A DNA stretch of 64,000 bases from Acanthosepion esculentum (GCA_964036315.1 OZ038508.1:49601524-49665523); one strand, 5' to 3'; shown: positions 42,740 through 54,804, counted from the stretch's first letter. The notes: generated from the sequence alone by a model not told the origin. Program-made: numbers and translations.

Positions 42740-44035
42740 AATTATTTATTTACTTTTTAGTTATTTCTTTTTAAATCTTTTTAATTTCCTTCTTTCTCAC
42801 GCATTTTTTCTTTTTTCTTTCCCATCATTAGTTAACTTTCTGCCATTCTTTCTGTTATTTTCTTTTTTCTTTTGATCAGTACTTTTAGTTTTCTTTGTCC
42901 ATGGTACACCTTCTTTCTTCCTTTTGCAATTATTTAACTTTCCTTTCTCTTGTGCAGTTATTTCTCTTTGTTCTTTCTCAACCATTAAATTTCTTATTCA
43001 ATTCTCATTTATTGTTTTTTTCTTGTTAATTTCTCAATTATTTAAGTGTCCATTTTTATTCTTTCACTATCCTATCAATTCTCATTTTTCTTATTTCTTT
43101 CTTTCTTTTTTCCTAATTATTTGAGTTTACTTTCTTCTTCCTTCACAGCCCGATCAATTCTCATTTATTCTTTCATTCTTTCTTTCTTTTTTCTTTTGTT
43201 CTTTCTTTCTTTCTTTCTTCCTTTCTTTCTTTCTTTCTTTCTTTTCCAGTTATTTCAGTTTACTTTCTTCTTCTTTCACAATCCTATCATTTCTCATTTA
43301 TTTATTCTTTCTTTCTTTCTTTCTTTCTTCCTTTTCCAATTATTTCTGTTTACTTTTTCCTTCTTTCACAATCCTATCAATTCTCATTTATTCTTTCTTT
43401 CTTTTCCAATTATTTAAGTTTACTTTCTTCTTCTTTCAAAATTCTATCAATTCTCATTTATTCTTTCTTTCTTTCTTTCTTTCCCAATTATTTGTTTACA
43501 TTCTTCTGTCAGAATCCTCTTCATTTTTAATCTTTCTTTCTTTCTTTCTCAAACATTGACATTTTCTTTTGCCTCCCTTATTTAAATTTATTCTTTATTT
43601 TTATTTTCCTTTCTCAACTATTTAACTTCTCCTTCATTTCTTTCTTTCATTTTCAATCATTTCATTTCCCTTCCCTCTTAACAATTTAAGATTTTTTTTA
43701 ATTTCTCACCCGTGATATGTCTTATTCTTTACGTACTCATTTAATTTTCTTTCTTTTTTCTCTTTTCCAACTCATACTTCTCCGTTCGAAGTTTTCTTTC
43801 GTTCTCGCTCCCTCATTAATTTTTTTCTGTTTTTCTTTCTTTCTCCGTTATTTAATTTTGCCTTCATTAGTTCATTCATTCGTATATTCTTTGTTTCTCA
43901 ATCATTTTTATCCATTAATCGATATAATCGATAATTTACCTTTTCTTTTTCACGTATCTGCTCTTTTCCCTCTTTTAATCTACCTATAATTTGAGTTTAC
44001 TTTGTCAATCATATAAACGTTTTCAATTTCATTCT
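42360..44035 (+). repeat. Polypyrimidine tract, part 1 (TTTC/CATT-rich)
   Basis: Mostly CTTT, CATT and TTTTC words with few purines. Long frames here encode only Phe, Leu, Ser and similar and are not genes. Confidence 0.95.
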
Positions 44036-44044
44036 TTCTTTTCT

Positions 44045-44385
44045 GCATCCGCGTGCCGGGTGAGATGATAAACTATGTCCAACAGCAAGGCCTCTGATCA
44101 GGAGGTTTTGAGGAGTGTGGAACCACCTCTTAATTGCTGGTGTCCCCAATCCACCCTGACACGAAGTGGTAGCACCTGTTATGGTCCCAGCTATGGGCAA
44201 AAAGTTAACACTCAGACTGGGGTCGAAACACTATGGAAGTGTAAAAATAGATTTTAATACCAGCAATATATTTTAAAACGGTTATTACCAGCAATGAATG
44301 TTTGAAAAAGAAATAATACCAGGAATAAAACTCTTGTAGGCATTAAATAACCCATTGAGGTAGATATTTTGTAAAACAAACCAAA
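44045..44385 (+). mobile_element. RepX copy inside the polypyrimidine tract
   Basis: Single head unit (GATGATAAACTATGTCC), AACAGCAAGGCCTCTGATCA, GGAACCACCTCTTAATTGCT, GGTCCCAGCTATGGGC, TACCAGCAAT units, and the CATTAAATAACCCATTGAGG tail. The cleanest short copy in the window. Confidence 0.8.
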
Positions 44386-44401
44386 CGAAAACCAAACCAA
44401 T

Positions 44402-44490
44402 TATGAACTACTTATTACTTTGTCTTTCTTTCTTTCTTTGTCTATCTTTCTTTCTTTGTCTACCTAACTACCTATCTATCTATCCATCTG

Positions 44491-44531
<41 letters not shown>

Positions 44532-44738
44532 ATCTATCTATCTATCTATCTGTCTATCTATCTATCTTTCTTTCTTTGTTTATCTATCTATCTTTTTCTA
44601 TCTTTCGTTATTTCTTTCTTTATCTATCTATCTTTCTTTCTTTGTTTATCTATCTATCTATATCTATATATATATATATATATCTTTCTATCTTTCTTTA
44701 TTTCTTTCTTTCTTTATCTATCTTTCTTTCTTTATCTC

Positions 44739-44779
<41 letters not shown>

Positions 44780-44944
44780 GTTTATCTATCTTTTTCTATC
44801 ATTCCTTATTTCTTTCTTTATCTATCTATCTTTCTTTCTTTGTTTATCTATTTATCTCTCTCTATATATATATCTTTTTCTATCTTTCTTTATTTATTTC
44901 TTTCTTTATCTTTCTTTCTTTATCTATCTATGTATCTATCTATG

Positions 44945-44975
<31 letters not shown>

Positions 44976-44986
44976 GTTTATCTATG

Positions 44987-45017
<31 letters not shown>

Positions 45018-45122
45018 GTCTATCTTTCTTTCTTTGATTATCTATCTATCTCTCTATCTATCTATCTTTTTCTATCTTTCTTTATTTCTTTCTTTCTTTA
45101 TCTATCTATCTTTCTTTCTTTC

Positions 45123-45178
<56 letters not shown>

Positions 45179-45275
45179 TCTTTTTCTATATTTCTTTATT
45201 TCCTTTTTTCTTTTTTTATCTATCTATCTTTCTTTCTTTATCTATCTATCTATCTATCTATCTATCTTGTTTGTT
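44402..45275 (+). repeat. Polypyrimidine tract, part 2 (CTAT/CTTT mixed)
   Basis: Blocks of CTAT units alternate with CTTT blocks in a quasi-regular way, with a few TA runs. A 336-codon frame here is a by-product of the repeat. Confidence 0.97.
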
Positions 45276-47425
45276 TTAAAATTCTGTGAGAAATCCATAA
45301 CTCTGAAGCTTTTCTTCTTTCCTTTTATCCGTTCCATCTGTTTTCTTCCATTTCCTCCTTTCTTTCGTTGTTTTCTTTTCTTCGAAATTTACTTTAATCA
45401 ACTCTCAATGTAAGGCGTGCTTTTTGCCCCTCGACTGAAATACATTATATTGTCATTCTGACGCTTCCTATCTTTACTTCTCTCAGTTACTTCGTATGTT
45501 TTTCTATTATTTTATTTTGTAAAATTTTCTGATCAAAACCCAATATGATATCTTCTTTCATGATTTTTATCTTTCTTTCTTTATTTATTCTCTTTTAGAT
45601 AATCATATATTGGGTGCGTTTTCTTCTTTCCTTACATTCGTATTTCTTTTATTTTTTTTTATCTGAATGTTACTAAGTAAGTTACAGTATAAAGCCTCTC
45701 TTTTATTCCAATTTCTTCTTTCTTTCGTTACTTTCATTTTCTTCTAAAATCTGCTGATCAAATTAATTTTTTTTCTTTTTTCTGACTAAATTACGGTCTT
45801 CTTTCTTTTTTTCTTTATCTCTTTTCTTCTAAGCCTGTCATATCTTTTCCATACCTATTTTTTTCTTCATTTTCTTGTCTTTCTTCATCCTTTCCTTCCA
45901 TTTTATTTCTTGCAAAAATCGGGTAGAAATCGTAATCTTTCTTCATTCTTTCTTTTCTTGTCTTTCTTTTTTCTGTATTTTCTTTCTTTCTGTCTTTATT
46001 TATCTGTCTTTCTTTTTCCTTTCGTCTTTATTTTCTGTATTTCGTTCTTTGTTCTGTCTTTCTGTTTTTCTTTTTTCGGTTTTTTTCTTTCTTTATTTCT
46101 CTCTTTTTATTCTTTTATTACAGTCTTTATATTTCTGCCTTTTTGTCTTTTTCTGTCTTTCTTCTTTTCTTTGTTTCCTTTGTATATCTTTCTTTATTTT
46201 ATTTATCATTCTTTTTTCTTTCATTCATTCTTTCTTTATTTATTTATTTCTCCTATTTCTTTCATTTTTTTTCCTTTCATTATTTCTTCTGTACTTTTTC
46301 CTTTCGTTCTTTTTCCCATCTTTCTTTCTTTCTTTTGCTGTCTTTCTATTTTTCTGTTTTCGATGTTTTTCTTTTTTATTCTCTCTCTTTTTCCTTTTCT
46401 TTGTCTTTCTTTGTTTTTCTGCATTTCGTTCTTTTTCTTCCTTCTTTTCTTACTTACTTTTTCTTTCTATTTTTTTCTTTCTTTTTTCATTCATTCTTTC
46501 TTTCTTTCTTTTGTCTATCTTTCTCTTTTCTATTTTTCATATCTCTTCCGTTTTTCTTTTTTCTCTCTCTTTCTTTCTTTCTTTTATCTGTCTTTCTTTT
46601 TTCTATTTTTCCTGTCCTTTCCGTTTTCCTTTTTCCTCTTTCTCTTTCTTTCTTTCTTTCTTTTTTCTATTTTTCATGTCACTTCCGTTTTCCTTTTTTC
46701 TCTTTCTCTTTCTTTCTTTTTTCTTTTTTCTATTTTTCCTGTCTCATCTGTTTTTCTTTTTACTCTTTCTTTCTTTCCTTATTTATTTATTTATCCTTCC
46801 TTCTTGATTTTTCCTTCTTTCTTTTCCGCTAATTTTTAAGCAAATCACAAGTTAACACCTCCCTAACTTCTTTAATAACTTCCTCACATCTTTCATTCTT
46901 TTCTTTTCTGTTCTTTTCTTTTCTTTTCTTTTCTCGGTCTCTTCTGTTTACTTTCTTTCTTTCTTTTTCGTTCCTTTCATTATTTCTTATGTACTTTTGC
47001 CTTCGTTCTTTTTTCTGTCTTTCTGTTTTCTGTCTTTCTTTTTTCTCTGTTTTTCTCTTTTTTCTTTTTTCTTTATTTCAGTCTTTTTCTATCTTGATTC
47101 TGTCTTTCTTTCTTTTGATGCCTTTCGTTTTTTTTCTTTCTTCTTTTTTCTTTTTCTTTTCTTCCTTTCTTTTTCTTTCTTTCTATTTCTTTCTTTTTTC
47201 TTTTCTTTCTTTCTTATTTTCTCTCTTTCTTTATTCCTTTTATTTTATTCTTCTTTCGTTTGCTAATTCTTTTTTTTCTAAATGATGAAGTCATAATAGA
47301 AGACCTTCCTTCTTGATCTTTCCTTCTTTCTTTTACGCTGATTTTTAAGCACATCACAAGTTAACACCTTCCTAACTTCTTTCCTAACATCCTAAGATCT
47401 CTCATTTCTTTTCTTTTCTTTTCTT
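45276..47425 (+). repeat. Polypyrimidine tract, part 3 (TTTC-rich), with a 110-bp duplication
   Basis: Continuation dominated by CTTT, TTTTC and CTTTTT words. The stretch 46795-46915 (TTTTTAAGCAAATCACAAGT, TAACACCTCCCTAACTTC) recurs at 47306-47415, showing a long duplication inside the tract. Three overlapping frames of 229-310 codons are translated low-complexity DNA. Confidence 0.95.
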
Positions 47426-47429
47426 TCGC

Positions 47430-48150
47430 CAATTGGTTTCTTAATCTAAATTAATGAATCAGTAGATTATAGGTCAGTGGCGAACGCTTTCACACACCAG
47501 TAATATAAAAAAAAAAAAAAACAATAACCGTTATGTGTCTTCCTTTCAGAAATAGAACCTGATTGGATATCGATCTGAATCTTCACTGATTCATAGGGAA
47601 CCTCGCAACAAATCATACCTCATTGCCGCATGAGTGTCAAGCGAGAATTCACATTGGGAGAGATCATTATTTTTTATTTTAAGATGGCGTATCAGGAAGG
47701 AGGCGTAGAGTGTGCGGCTGATTTTAAGACAGAAGACGTCCTAATCATCTGCGGTTATTAATTCTAACTCTTGGCAGGTAACTGCCAATTACAGTCAGCT
47801 TTAACTTAATCAGTACTCAATCATCACCACCAACAAGAACACTGTAAATATCATCATCATCCTCGTCATCATATGGCCGACACATTCCGAGCATCATCAA
47901 TGTTCTCATTCAATAGGTTATTTGTAACAGTGATCAATACTGCAAATATTATCATCAATCATATAATTATTGAAGGTTGACGCATATATAATCGATCTTA
48001 ATCATCAGACGAAGACCCATTTGTATAAGTGTTTACAAAAGAAAAGGAAGAGATCTTTGTCGGCAAACAAACCTTATATATAACAATGGCTGTAAATGAA
48101 CATGTAATCTGTGAACATTGGAATGATATGTAGCCTTTCGTGCTAGAACA
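47430..48150. other. No recognisable feature
   Basis: Mixed composition, unlike the tract before it; no motif or repeat recognised. Confidence 0.5.
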
Positions 48151-48622
48151 GTGTTTCTCAACCAGTGCATCCAGGCACACTAATGTGCTCTGAAAGGTAG
48201 CCATGTGTACTCCAAATTAGCAGATCCATAATTTATGGATTATCTTTATTTGAAAACAAAAAAAGAATCTAGAGGTACCAAGCAATTACTTCCATGTCTA
48301 GGTCAGGTCTTTGTCATTTGATATTTTAAAATGGATAACAAATTCCTTAATCATCAAGATGGAGTAGATAATCCTTTCGTATTTTGCCTTCCTAAAGGGA
48401 ATTAAATCCGTCGTTATCGGCCTCCGTTCATAAATACGTTTAAAAGAAAATTGTACCGCTAATGTTCCTCGGGAATGCTAAACCAAAATTTCCTATTTTC
48501 ATACTTCATGACTAATATTTCATTATTAAAAATATAAAGTTTGCCCCAGAGTTTTAGTTATTTTACAAGTTCACCCTGAAGTAAAAAAAAAAAAATTTAA
48601 ATTAAAAAATTGAAAAACACAT
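48151..48622. mobile_element. Possible hAT-type MITE
   Basis: Starts CAGTGTTTCTCAACCAGTGC, a typical hAT/Charlie-like terminal motif, followed by GGCACACTAATGTGC; an imperfect opposite end (TTGAAAAACACA) lies near 48612-48623. A matching 8-base target duplication was not found, so the right border is doubtful. Confidence 0.35.
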
Positions 48623-48624
48623 GG

Positions 48625-48890
48625 TTAGGTTTATGTTTCATGGGAAATCTCTCTAGTTTTTTATCATTTCACCCCAAGGCAACAAACCCACTAAGATGCA
48701 GGTTTGTTACAGAGTGTGAAATAATATAAGAAAAATAAAGAGAAACATAATTACGGAGAGAAGACAATAAAAGAACAGGCATAGGAAAGCAGATAACGAC
48801 TGACAATGCATTTCATTTTTTGAAGATCAAGCTTTGAAAGCCAGAATACGGAATAGATTTTAAGCCTTCTGTCGTCTCTCGACTAAGTTC
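48625..48890. other. No recognisable feature
   Basis: AT-rich; nothing recognised. Confidence 0.5.
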
Positions 48891-48894
48891 TTTA

Positions 48895-48965
48895 TTTACA
48901 CACACTCTATCTCTGATATTGAGCACTTTATCCCATAAATATAGCACACTTTAAGACTATATTTC

Positions 48966-49009
<44 letters not shown>
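48895..49009 (+). repeat. Dispersed sequence ending in (TA)n, copy 1
   Basis: CTCTATCTCTGATATTGAGC, ACTTTATCCCATAAATATAG, ACTATATTTCTTCATATA then about 22 TA units. Recurs at 54950-55043 with the same (TA)n junction. Confidence 0.85.
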
Positions 49010-49012
<3 letters not shown>

Positions 49013-49725
49013 TTCTGCAGGTGCTGAAGACTATCCTTTTCTGTCAATATGCGATTACCTGTAATTGATTCCACTATGTCACACCTATTTGCTATATTTC
49101 GACAGAATTCACACGTATGAGTTCCTTACGAAGACAGCATAGTGAACTCATCGCAAACATGTTATCCATTGCATCTGTCGGAGATATCTTGTCCATTTCT
49201 TGATCGCTCAAAGAAATCCCAAGTAATCGACTACAGACGCCTCACATAGTGTATCGAGATGTTTTGCATTCAACATTGTTTTTTGGTTATCAAACTTGAA
49301 CAGCATTTTCATCAGGAAATAACTTAGGTTTCTTCATGCAACAATCTGATCGATCCACAGCACCGACGATTATAAATTAATAAAGTATTGCCAAATGCAA
49401 AATCGATGCGAATCGAAATGTGCATTGGATACTCAAAAGAAAGAAAACAGATACAAGAATACCCAAAGAGTTTCTGTATTCTGAACACACAAAAGTTTAT
49501 GTACAGACATACATTGATGGAAATATACCGTCCCTATATCAACCAATCCTTATGCAACATGCAGCTTAACATTGTTGGAGAAAGATAGCTTAATAGTCTA
49601 AGAACTAGGGGATAAGTTGCAAAGATAATATGCTGCTGAAAACCTTATTCCATATCAGGAAATTGCAGGTAAAAGCAGAAGAGAAATCAGCAACCACTTC
49701 TGAACATTTGGTTCAGCTAATACGG
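49010..49725. other. No recognisable feature
   Basis: Short frames without motifs I know. Confidence 0.5.
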
Positions 49726-49730
49726 ACACT

Positions 49731-50058
49731 ATTTACATTATTCGGACTATTGTCCTCATCTTTGTCGCCAAATTTATTACAACGTTTCGGCCGTTGTACG
49801 GTCCGGCCTTCTTCAGATGGTTGGAATGTCGAACTGAACCCTTTATGTTGCTCACTGGAGTAGACTGTTCCAGTTCTACGTTCCAAGTTTAATGGATGTC
49901 ATTTATCAGTTATCTCCTAGAACAGTCTACCCCAGTGAGCTAAATAAAGGGTTCAGTTCGACATTTCAACCACCTGAAGATGGCCGGAGCGTACAACGAC
50001 CGAAACGTTGTAATAAATATGGCTAATTAGATGAGGCCAATAGTCGAAATAATGTAAA
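49731..50058. mobile_element. Head-less SINE pair forming a hairpin
   Basis: Left half (minus): ATTTACATTATTCGGACTAT, TACAACGTTTCGGCCGTTGT, CTTCTTCAGATGG, GAACTGAACCCTTTATG, TAGACTGTTCCAG. Right half (plus) from about 49918: AGAACAGTCTACCCCAGTGA, GGTTCAGTTCGACATTTCAA, CTGAAGATGGCCGGAGCG, CCGAAACGTTGTAATAAAT, ATAATGTAAAT. The two share about 140 bases in inverted order with about 50 bases between. Confidence 0.85.
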
Positions 50059-50059
50059 T

Positions 50060-50720
50060 ATTGTGCATGACACCACATCTCAAAAATATAGACAGATAGT
50101 ACTACATTGTCAGTTAGGTCTCAGGGTTTTCCTGTTGAAAGAGCTAGATGTAACCGTATGTTCTATTGTCATAGTATCTTTTCTCGAGCTTCTAGCCTTG
50201 CTTCCCTCTCACTTACGATCTTCGAAAATTAAAATGCTCTCCCCGATTTCTGTTTTTTCTGAAGCCTGTTCTTTTATTTTCCCTTTCTGTTCACTTACAT
50301 TTACTCATATTCTTACACTCACAGTAAGCTATTGCGTCTTAGTGGCGTTATCACCTTCCTTGGGATGAAATGATGAATATATTTCTGAATATTCATCAAT
50401 TGGATGGTTTAGTACACATCATCAGTGATGTTTCTAGACGAGGTTCATTAGGGGTCGCGGGTATTTGAGCATCATACCTCCTCTCCACGGTGACCCAGTC
50501 GATATTAATCGGGTATCGACTTGTGTACCTTCCGATATCTATATTTCTTTCCATCCTCCCGACTGCGACTCCTCTTGACAATCTATAGTCCAATCCACGA
50601 TAACTTCGGGTTCATTGGTAACGTGCGCTCCTCCATAAAAAAGGAAGCAAATGTAATCACAGTTTCTGTCTGGTAAGGAATATGAAGGCGCGCTTTGTAT
50701 CGATTTGTTCCCTTCACTGA
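50060..50720. other. Mostly unassigned
   Basis: Minus-strand 50290-50165 (ESILIFEDRK.EGSKAR) resembles 56760-56640 (ERILIFKDRKRQGRKK), so a coding repeat of unknown type is present in two places. Nothing else recognised. Confidence 0.4.

Positions 50721-50724
<4 letters not shown>

Positions 50725-50778
<54 letters not shown>
50725..50778. repeat. (TA)n microsatellite
   Basis: About 27 TA units. Confidence 0.97.
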
Positions 50779-50781
<3 letters not shown>

Positions 50782-51149
50782 GAAAGCGCGCGCAAGGTTC
50801 ACGTTCTACTTACACTTATTCCATTTCTGTTCATGTTAAACGAAAAAAACTCTCTCCTTACTTTTTCCTTGGCCCTCCCCCCTCTATGTGTTACACACAC
50901 GTACACACATGTAAACACCGACACACTCACACCCACATACAAACATACACATCGAAAAAACTACCGTAACCCTGGTAGGGGCAAACAGGTGCTAGGATCA
51001 CTCGTAGATAACAATGTTTTGGTGGAGCCCAATTCTGTACCCTATTCGAGACTCCGTTGTCTGGTATAGTTTTAGTTGATACGAAAGACTTACCCCCCCA
51101 AAAAAATAAAAATGAAAGAAAAAAATATATCAACCGCAATATCGCTCCT

Positions 51150-51955
51150 TTTCCTTACTGATTGCCAATCACTTGATCTTTTCAGCCATAGCTACCTAGA
51201 GACTTCTTCTACTGCCAGTGTTATTGAGAGAATAGCCTTGTTTTTATCCAAACCTGTTACATCTTATTTTGGCAACGTGTTACATAGTGACGGCCCAGCA
51301 AAGCCTCTGCCACCGATTTCAATAGGTTCGCTCTGAGATGGCCAACCACGTCTTTTACATTCTTCTATAATCTGTAAATATTTTCCAAGCTTCCTCTCGT
51401 GGGTTTTGTCCATATTTCATTCTCAGAGTACTGTTAATTCTAACATGACGGCTTGCTTAGTCTTTTCCGAATAAATGATCATGTCTGGACGTAGCTTAGT
51501 CTGTATTAATTTCCACTGGGAATTTAAGCTGCTTGTCTATATCTAGACTCGATTGCCAGTCCGTGGCAGAGCTGAGGAGAGATGCTTTCTTCTCCTGCGT
51601 TATCTTTACTTTTTACCCAGCTCTGAGAAAATTCATCATCTTATTCGGTTCACATCAAATTTTATAGACTCCTTGAGACTATTACTGCAATGACTCCTCA
51701 AACCTTATCATGGTGCCACCGTTACCGGCCTTCGTTTAGCGCTTTGGAGCAACCCCTCAATAAGTGTTGGAGAGATCCTCTCTTTTGGCACAATGTACAT
51801 CGTGGAGACTCCCCACGTGTGGAGGTTTGCCGGACTGGATAGTGTATTATACACTTCCTGCACATGGAAGCTTGTATCACTGGGATTATTATACCAGAAA
51901 TCTGTCCAGGAAATCTTTTCTTTTTCCAGGTTTCCCCCAGTTCGCCCAAGACCAA
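51150..51955 (-). pseudogene. LINE C-terminus: CCHC finger and endonuclease-like end
   Basis: Minus-strand frame 51955-51722: ETWKKKRFPGQISGIIIPVI, then SPRCTLCQKRGSLQHLLRGC and SKALNEGR, the C-x2-C..H-x4-C finger and following SKAL.EGRYRWRHD block of a well-spread LINE family. Further on in broken frames: WRHDKV, RLSYVQT.SFIRK-type (family RPDI(V/I)...), NPREEAW-type, RGWP-type and IEIGGRGFAGPSL-like remnants to about 51150. Order and orientation fit the C-terminal half of the element whose RT lies in the next block on the opposite strand. Confidence 0.75.
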
Positions 51956-51956
51956 C

Positions 51957-53470
51957 AGAGAGGGGATAATCTAGGAGAAAAACATGTAATAGTGCACCGT
52001 GAACCGCCAGGGACAGGTTTCGACTTGTGGGAACCGAACCTGAAAGAATGAAAGGAGGTCATATTGACAGCAAGATCGGCTTAGGTCCCAAGACCCAGCG
52101 GTGTTCCCTATAGTGTCTATAAGAGATGACCAAATAGGCAATTACATCTCTGGAAGATATTAAAAGCAATTTGAAGAAGAGATAATAGTTCGCTAATGCA
52201 GTATGGATTCCTCAAGGCGAAAAACGGAAAAGGAATTGAAAGTTTAGAATGATTTCTTTGCTGGGCACTGAGAACAAAATCTTCAGCATCTTGTCCCATT
52301 GACATTATCTAGGTGCCAACAATTACATAGACACTTCAGTACAGAAGGGAGTAATTGTCGGCATCCCACGTTGTCTGGAGAATATTGGTGTGATAACGCA
52401 CCTCCTAAGAGAAGCAAAAGAAAGGAAAGGCGATCTAGTCGTACTGTGGCTGGACCTTGCTAATGCATATGGATCGGTTCCACAAAAATTAGTCGAGGAA
52501 GTTCTCGGAAGTTCTTGGAAGATATCATGTCCCTATTTGTGTAAGGAATCGTATACAAGATTATTATAATGATTTTAACATAAAAACAACCTCTGATTTG
52601 ATATCTTCCAAGTGGCATCGGTAACATCAGCAGAAGTTGAGTGACGAGGTCCAGTGATGAGAAACGGGGTAAGACAACCCCCAATTCGTGCATACATGGA
52701 AGACCCGACAGTTAACACATCCACAGTCCGTGAATGTCTGTGCCTATTGAAACCTATACAAAACACAATGAATTGGCCAAGAGTGACCTTTAAACCGACA
52801 TAATCGAGGTCATTAGTACTGAAGAGAGGGATTGTGATAGAAATGTTCCGTTTCAAGATAGCAAGAACTATTATCCAGTCATTAAAAAAAAACAGTTATG
52901 TGTCTGGGAAAAATATTCAATGCTAATTTAAAAGATACTGATACTACCCAGAAATGTTTTTCAGACCGCGAAGCCATGTTGAGCAAAGTGGACAAGTCAC
53001 GGATGCCAGGCCGTTTTAAGTCATGGATATACCAATATACCATTCTGCCAAAGACTCTGTGAGAACTAATGTTATATGAAATGGCATTGGCAACAGTTGA
53101 GAAGATGGAGAAAAAAGTGAGCGGATATTTGAGAAGATGGCTCAGCTTACCGAGGAGTTTAAGCAGTGCAAATCTGTATGGAGGTTCTAACGCATTGCAA
53201 CTTCCCTTCAGAGGATTAGAGAATGAGCTTAACGTGGCGAAGACGAGGGAGGCAATCCTATATAGGGATTCAAAAGATTCTAAAGTTGCAGAAGAAGGGA
53301 TAGAGGTACGAACTGGGAGAAAATGGAAGACATCGCACGAGCTCAGTACAGCAGAGAAAAGGTTGAAAAATAAAGCGCTCGTAGGAACAAGAGCAGTGGT
53401 CATATCAGGCCTAGGTTGCTGTTCCAATCCACGGGGGAGGTAAAAAAAAAGAAAGATCAGAAACACTTCA
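51957..53470 (+). pseudogene. LINE fingers, reverse transcriptase and thumb
   Basis: Plus-strand frames in order: EKHVIVHREPPGTGFDLWEP, RPSGVPYSVYKR, LHLWKILKAI, IDTSVQKGVIVGIPRCLENI, GVITHLLREAKERKGDLVVL, WLDLANAYGSVPQKLVEE (first catalytic Asp region), then RGPVMRNGVRQPPIRAYMED (the catalytic FMDD box changed to YMED), then WPRVTFKP and RSLVLKRG. Finally a 124-codon frame 53069-53443: EKKVSGYLRRWLSLPRSLSS, ALQLPFRGLENELNVAKTRE and KALVGTRA, the thumb and linker. The C-terminal block of the same family lies just upstream on the minus strand. Confidence 0.8.
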
Positions 53471-53519
53471 GTATGAAGTGAGAACGTGTGCGGAGGAAAT
53501 TAGATCAAGTAAAATGGTG

Positions 53520-54110
53520 GCCTTGGGTCTTCCAAGAACTTCAGAGAACTTGCTCGACTAATTTTTGTGGAACCGATCCATATGCATTAGCAAGGTCCAG
53601 CCACAGTACGACTAGATCGCCTTTCCTTTCTTTTGCTTCTCTTAGGAGGTGCGTTATCACACCAATATTCTCCAGACAACGTGGGATGCCGACAATTACT
53701 CCCTTCTGTACTGAAGTGTCTATGTAATTGTTGGCACCTAGATAATGTCAATGGGACAAGATGCTGAAGATTTTGTTCTCAGTGCCCAGCAAAGAAATCA
53801 TTCTAAACTTTCAATTCCTTTTCCGTTTTTCGCCTTGAGGAATCCATACTGCATTAGCGAATTATTATCTCTTCTTCAAATTGCTTTTAATATCTTCCAG
53901 AGATGTAATTGCCTATTCGGTCATCTCTTATAGACACTATAGGGAACACCGCTGGGTCTTGGGACCTAAGCCGATCTTGCTGTCAATATGACCTCCTTTC
54001 ATTCTTTCAGGTTCGGTTCCCACAAGTCGAAACCTGTTCCTGGCGGTTCAGGGTGCACTATTACATGGTTTTCTGCTAGATTATCCCCTCTCTGTTGGTC
54101 TTCTAGGTAT
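53520..54110 (-). pseudogene. Inverted second copy of the LINE fingers region
   Basis: Near-identical reverse complement of about 51940-52520. The same 62-residue antisense frame MSMGQDAEDFVLSAQQRNHS... occurs at 53745-53933 (+) and 52305-52117 (-). It carries the CHREPPGTGFDLWEP-type and GVITHLLREAKERKGDLVVL codons on the minus strand and stops at about 54110. Confidence 0.9.
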
Positions 54111-54114
54111 TTCT

Positions 54115-54231
54115 TGTGGGCGAGAATTTATTTCTTCCACAGTACACTGACGATAACCATTTCTCTTCTCTCCGAGTAATCTCTTCGTAAAAACCAAAAG
54201 GCTTCGAAATAAAGGCAGATCTTTTTCCTAG

Positions 54232-54297
<66 letters not shown>

Positions 54298-54800
54298 CGC
54301 TTTCTATGACCTTCCGTTCTACGAAGAGTTTTTCCTCAATATATGTCGGAGGTGGATTTTCCATCTCATTTGCTTGTTTGTATTGTCTCTTTAGAGATTT
54401 TAACTCGTGCCCCAACTGGTGAATTTTCTTTTCCCGACGGGTATTTCTGGGTTCTTTTTTGTGTTCCTTATGAGCATCTCTCTGACGCGTAACTGATGGT
54501 GATCATAGTCGTCATTTTACATAATCTGCTATCTGCGTTCCCTTTGGATATCGTTCTTAAAATATCACTCATATCCTGGCCGAACTGTTGCCCTTCTTCC
54601 TTCTGGTGTGCAGTGGGTCATTTAATAAGCTTTCTGGTTACACTCTCTGGGTTTCGAGAGACCGGTACATGCAGGGTGTGGTTCTTGGCCGTACTCCTCC
54701 TCCGCGTCACCAGTGAAATTACCTGTGCGTTGTAGCTGCTTCTCACTCTCCAAACATTTTATTCTGGTTTTGGTGGATTTTAAGACCACACGGGCCTTTA
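54115..54800. other. Unassigned, with a (CT)n array
   Basis: Pure CT array 54237-54294. The rest is of mixed composition with no motif I know. Confidence 0.55.
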
Positions 54801-54804
54801 CGTT

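Noticed and set aside
44403..45413. Long open frame of 336 codons rich in Ser, Leu, Tyr and Phe
   Set aside because: It is the translation of CTAT/CTTT repeats. Overlapping frames are open as well, and there is no domain.
45875..46839. Three overlapping open frames of 229-310 codons
   Set aside because: Polypyrimidine DNA lacks stop codons in all forward frames; composition is almost only Phe, Leu and Ser.
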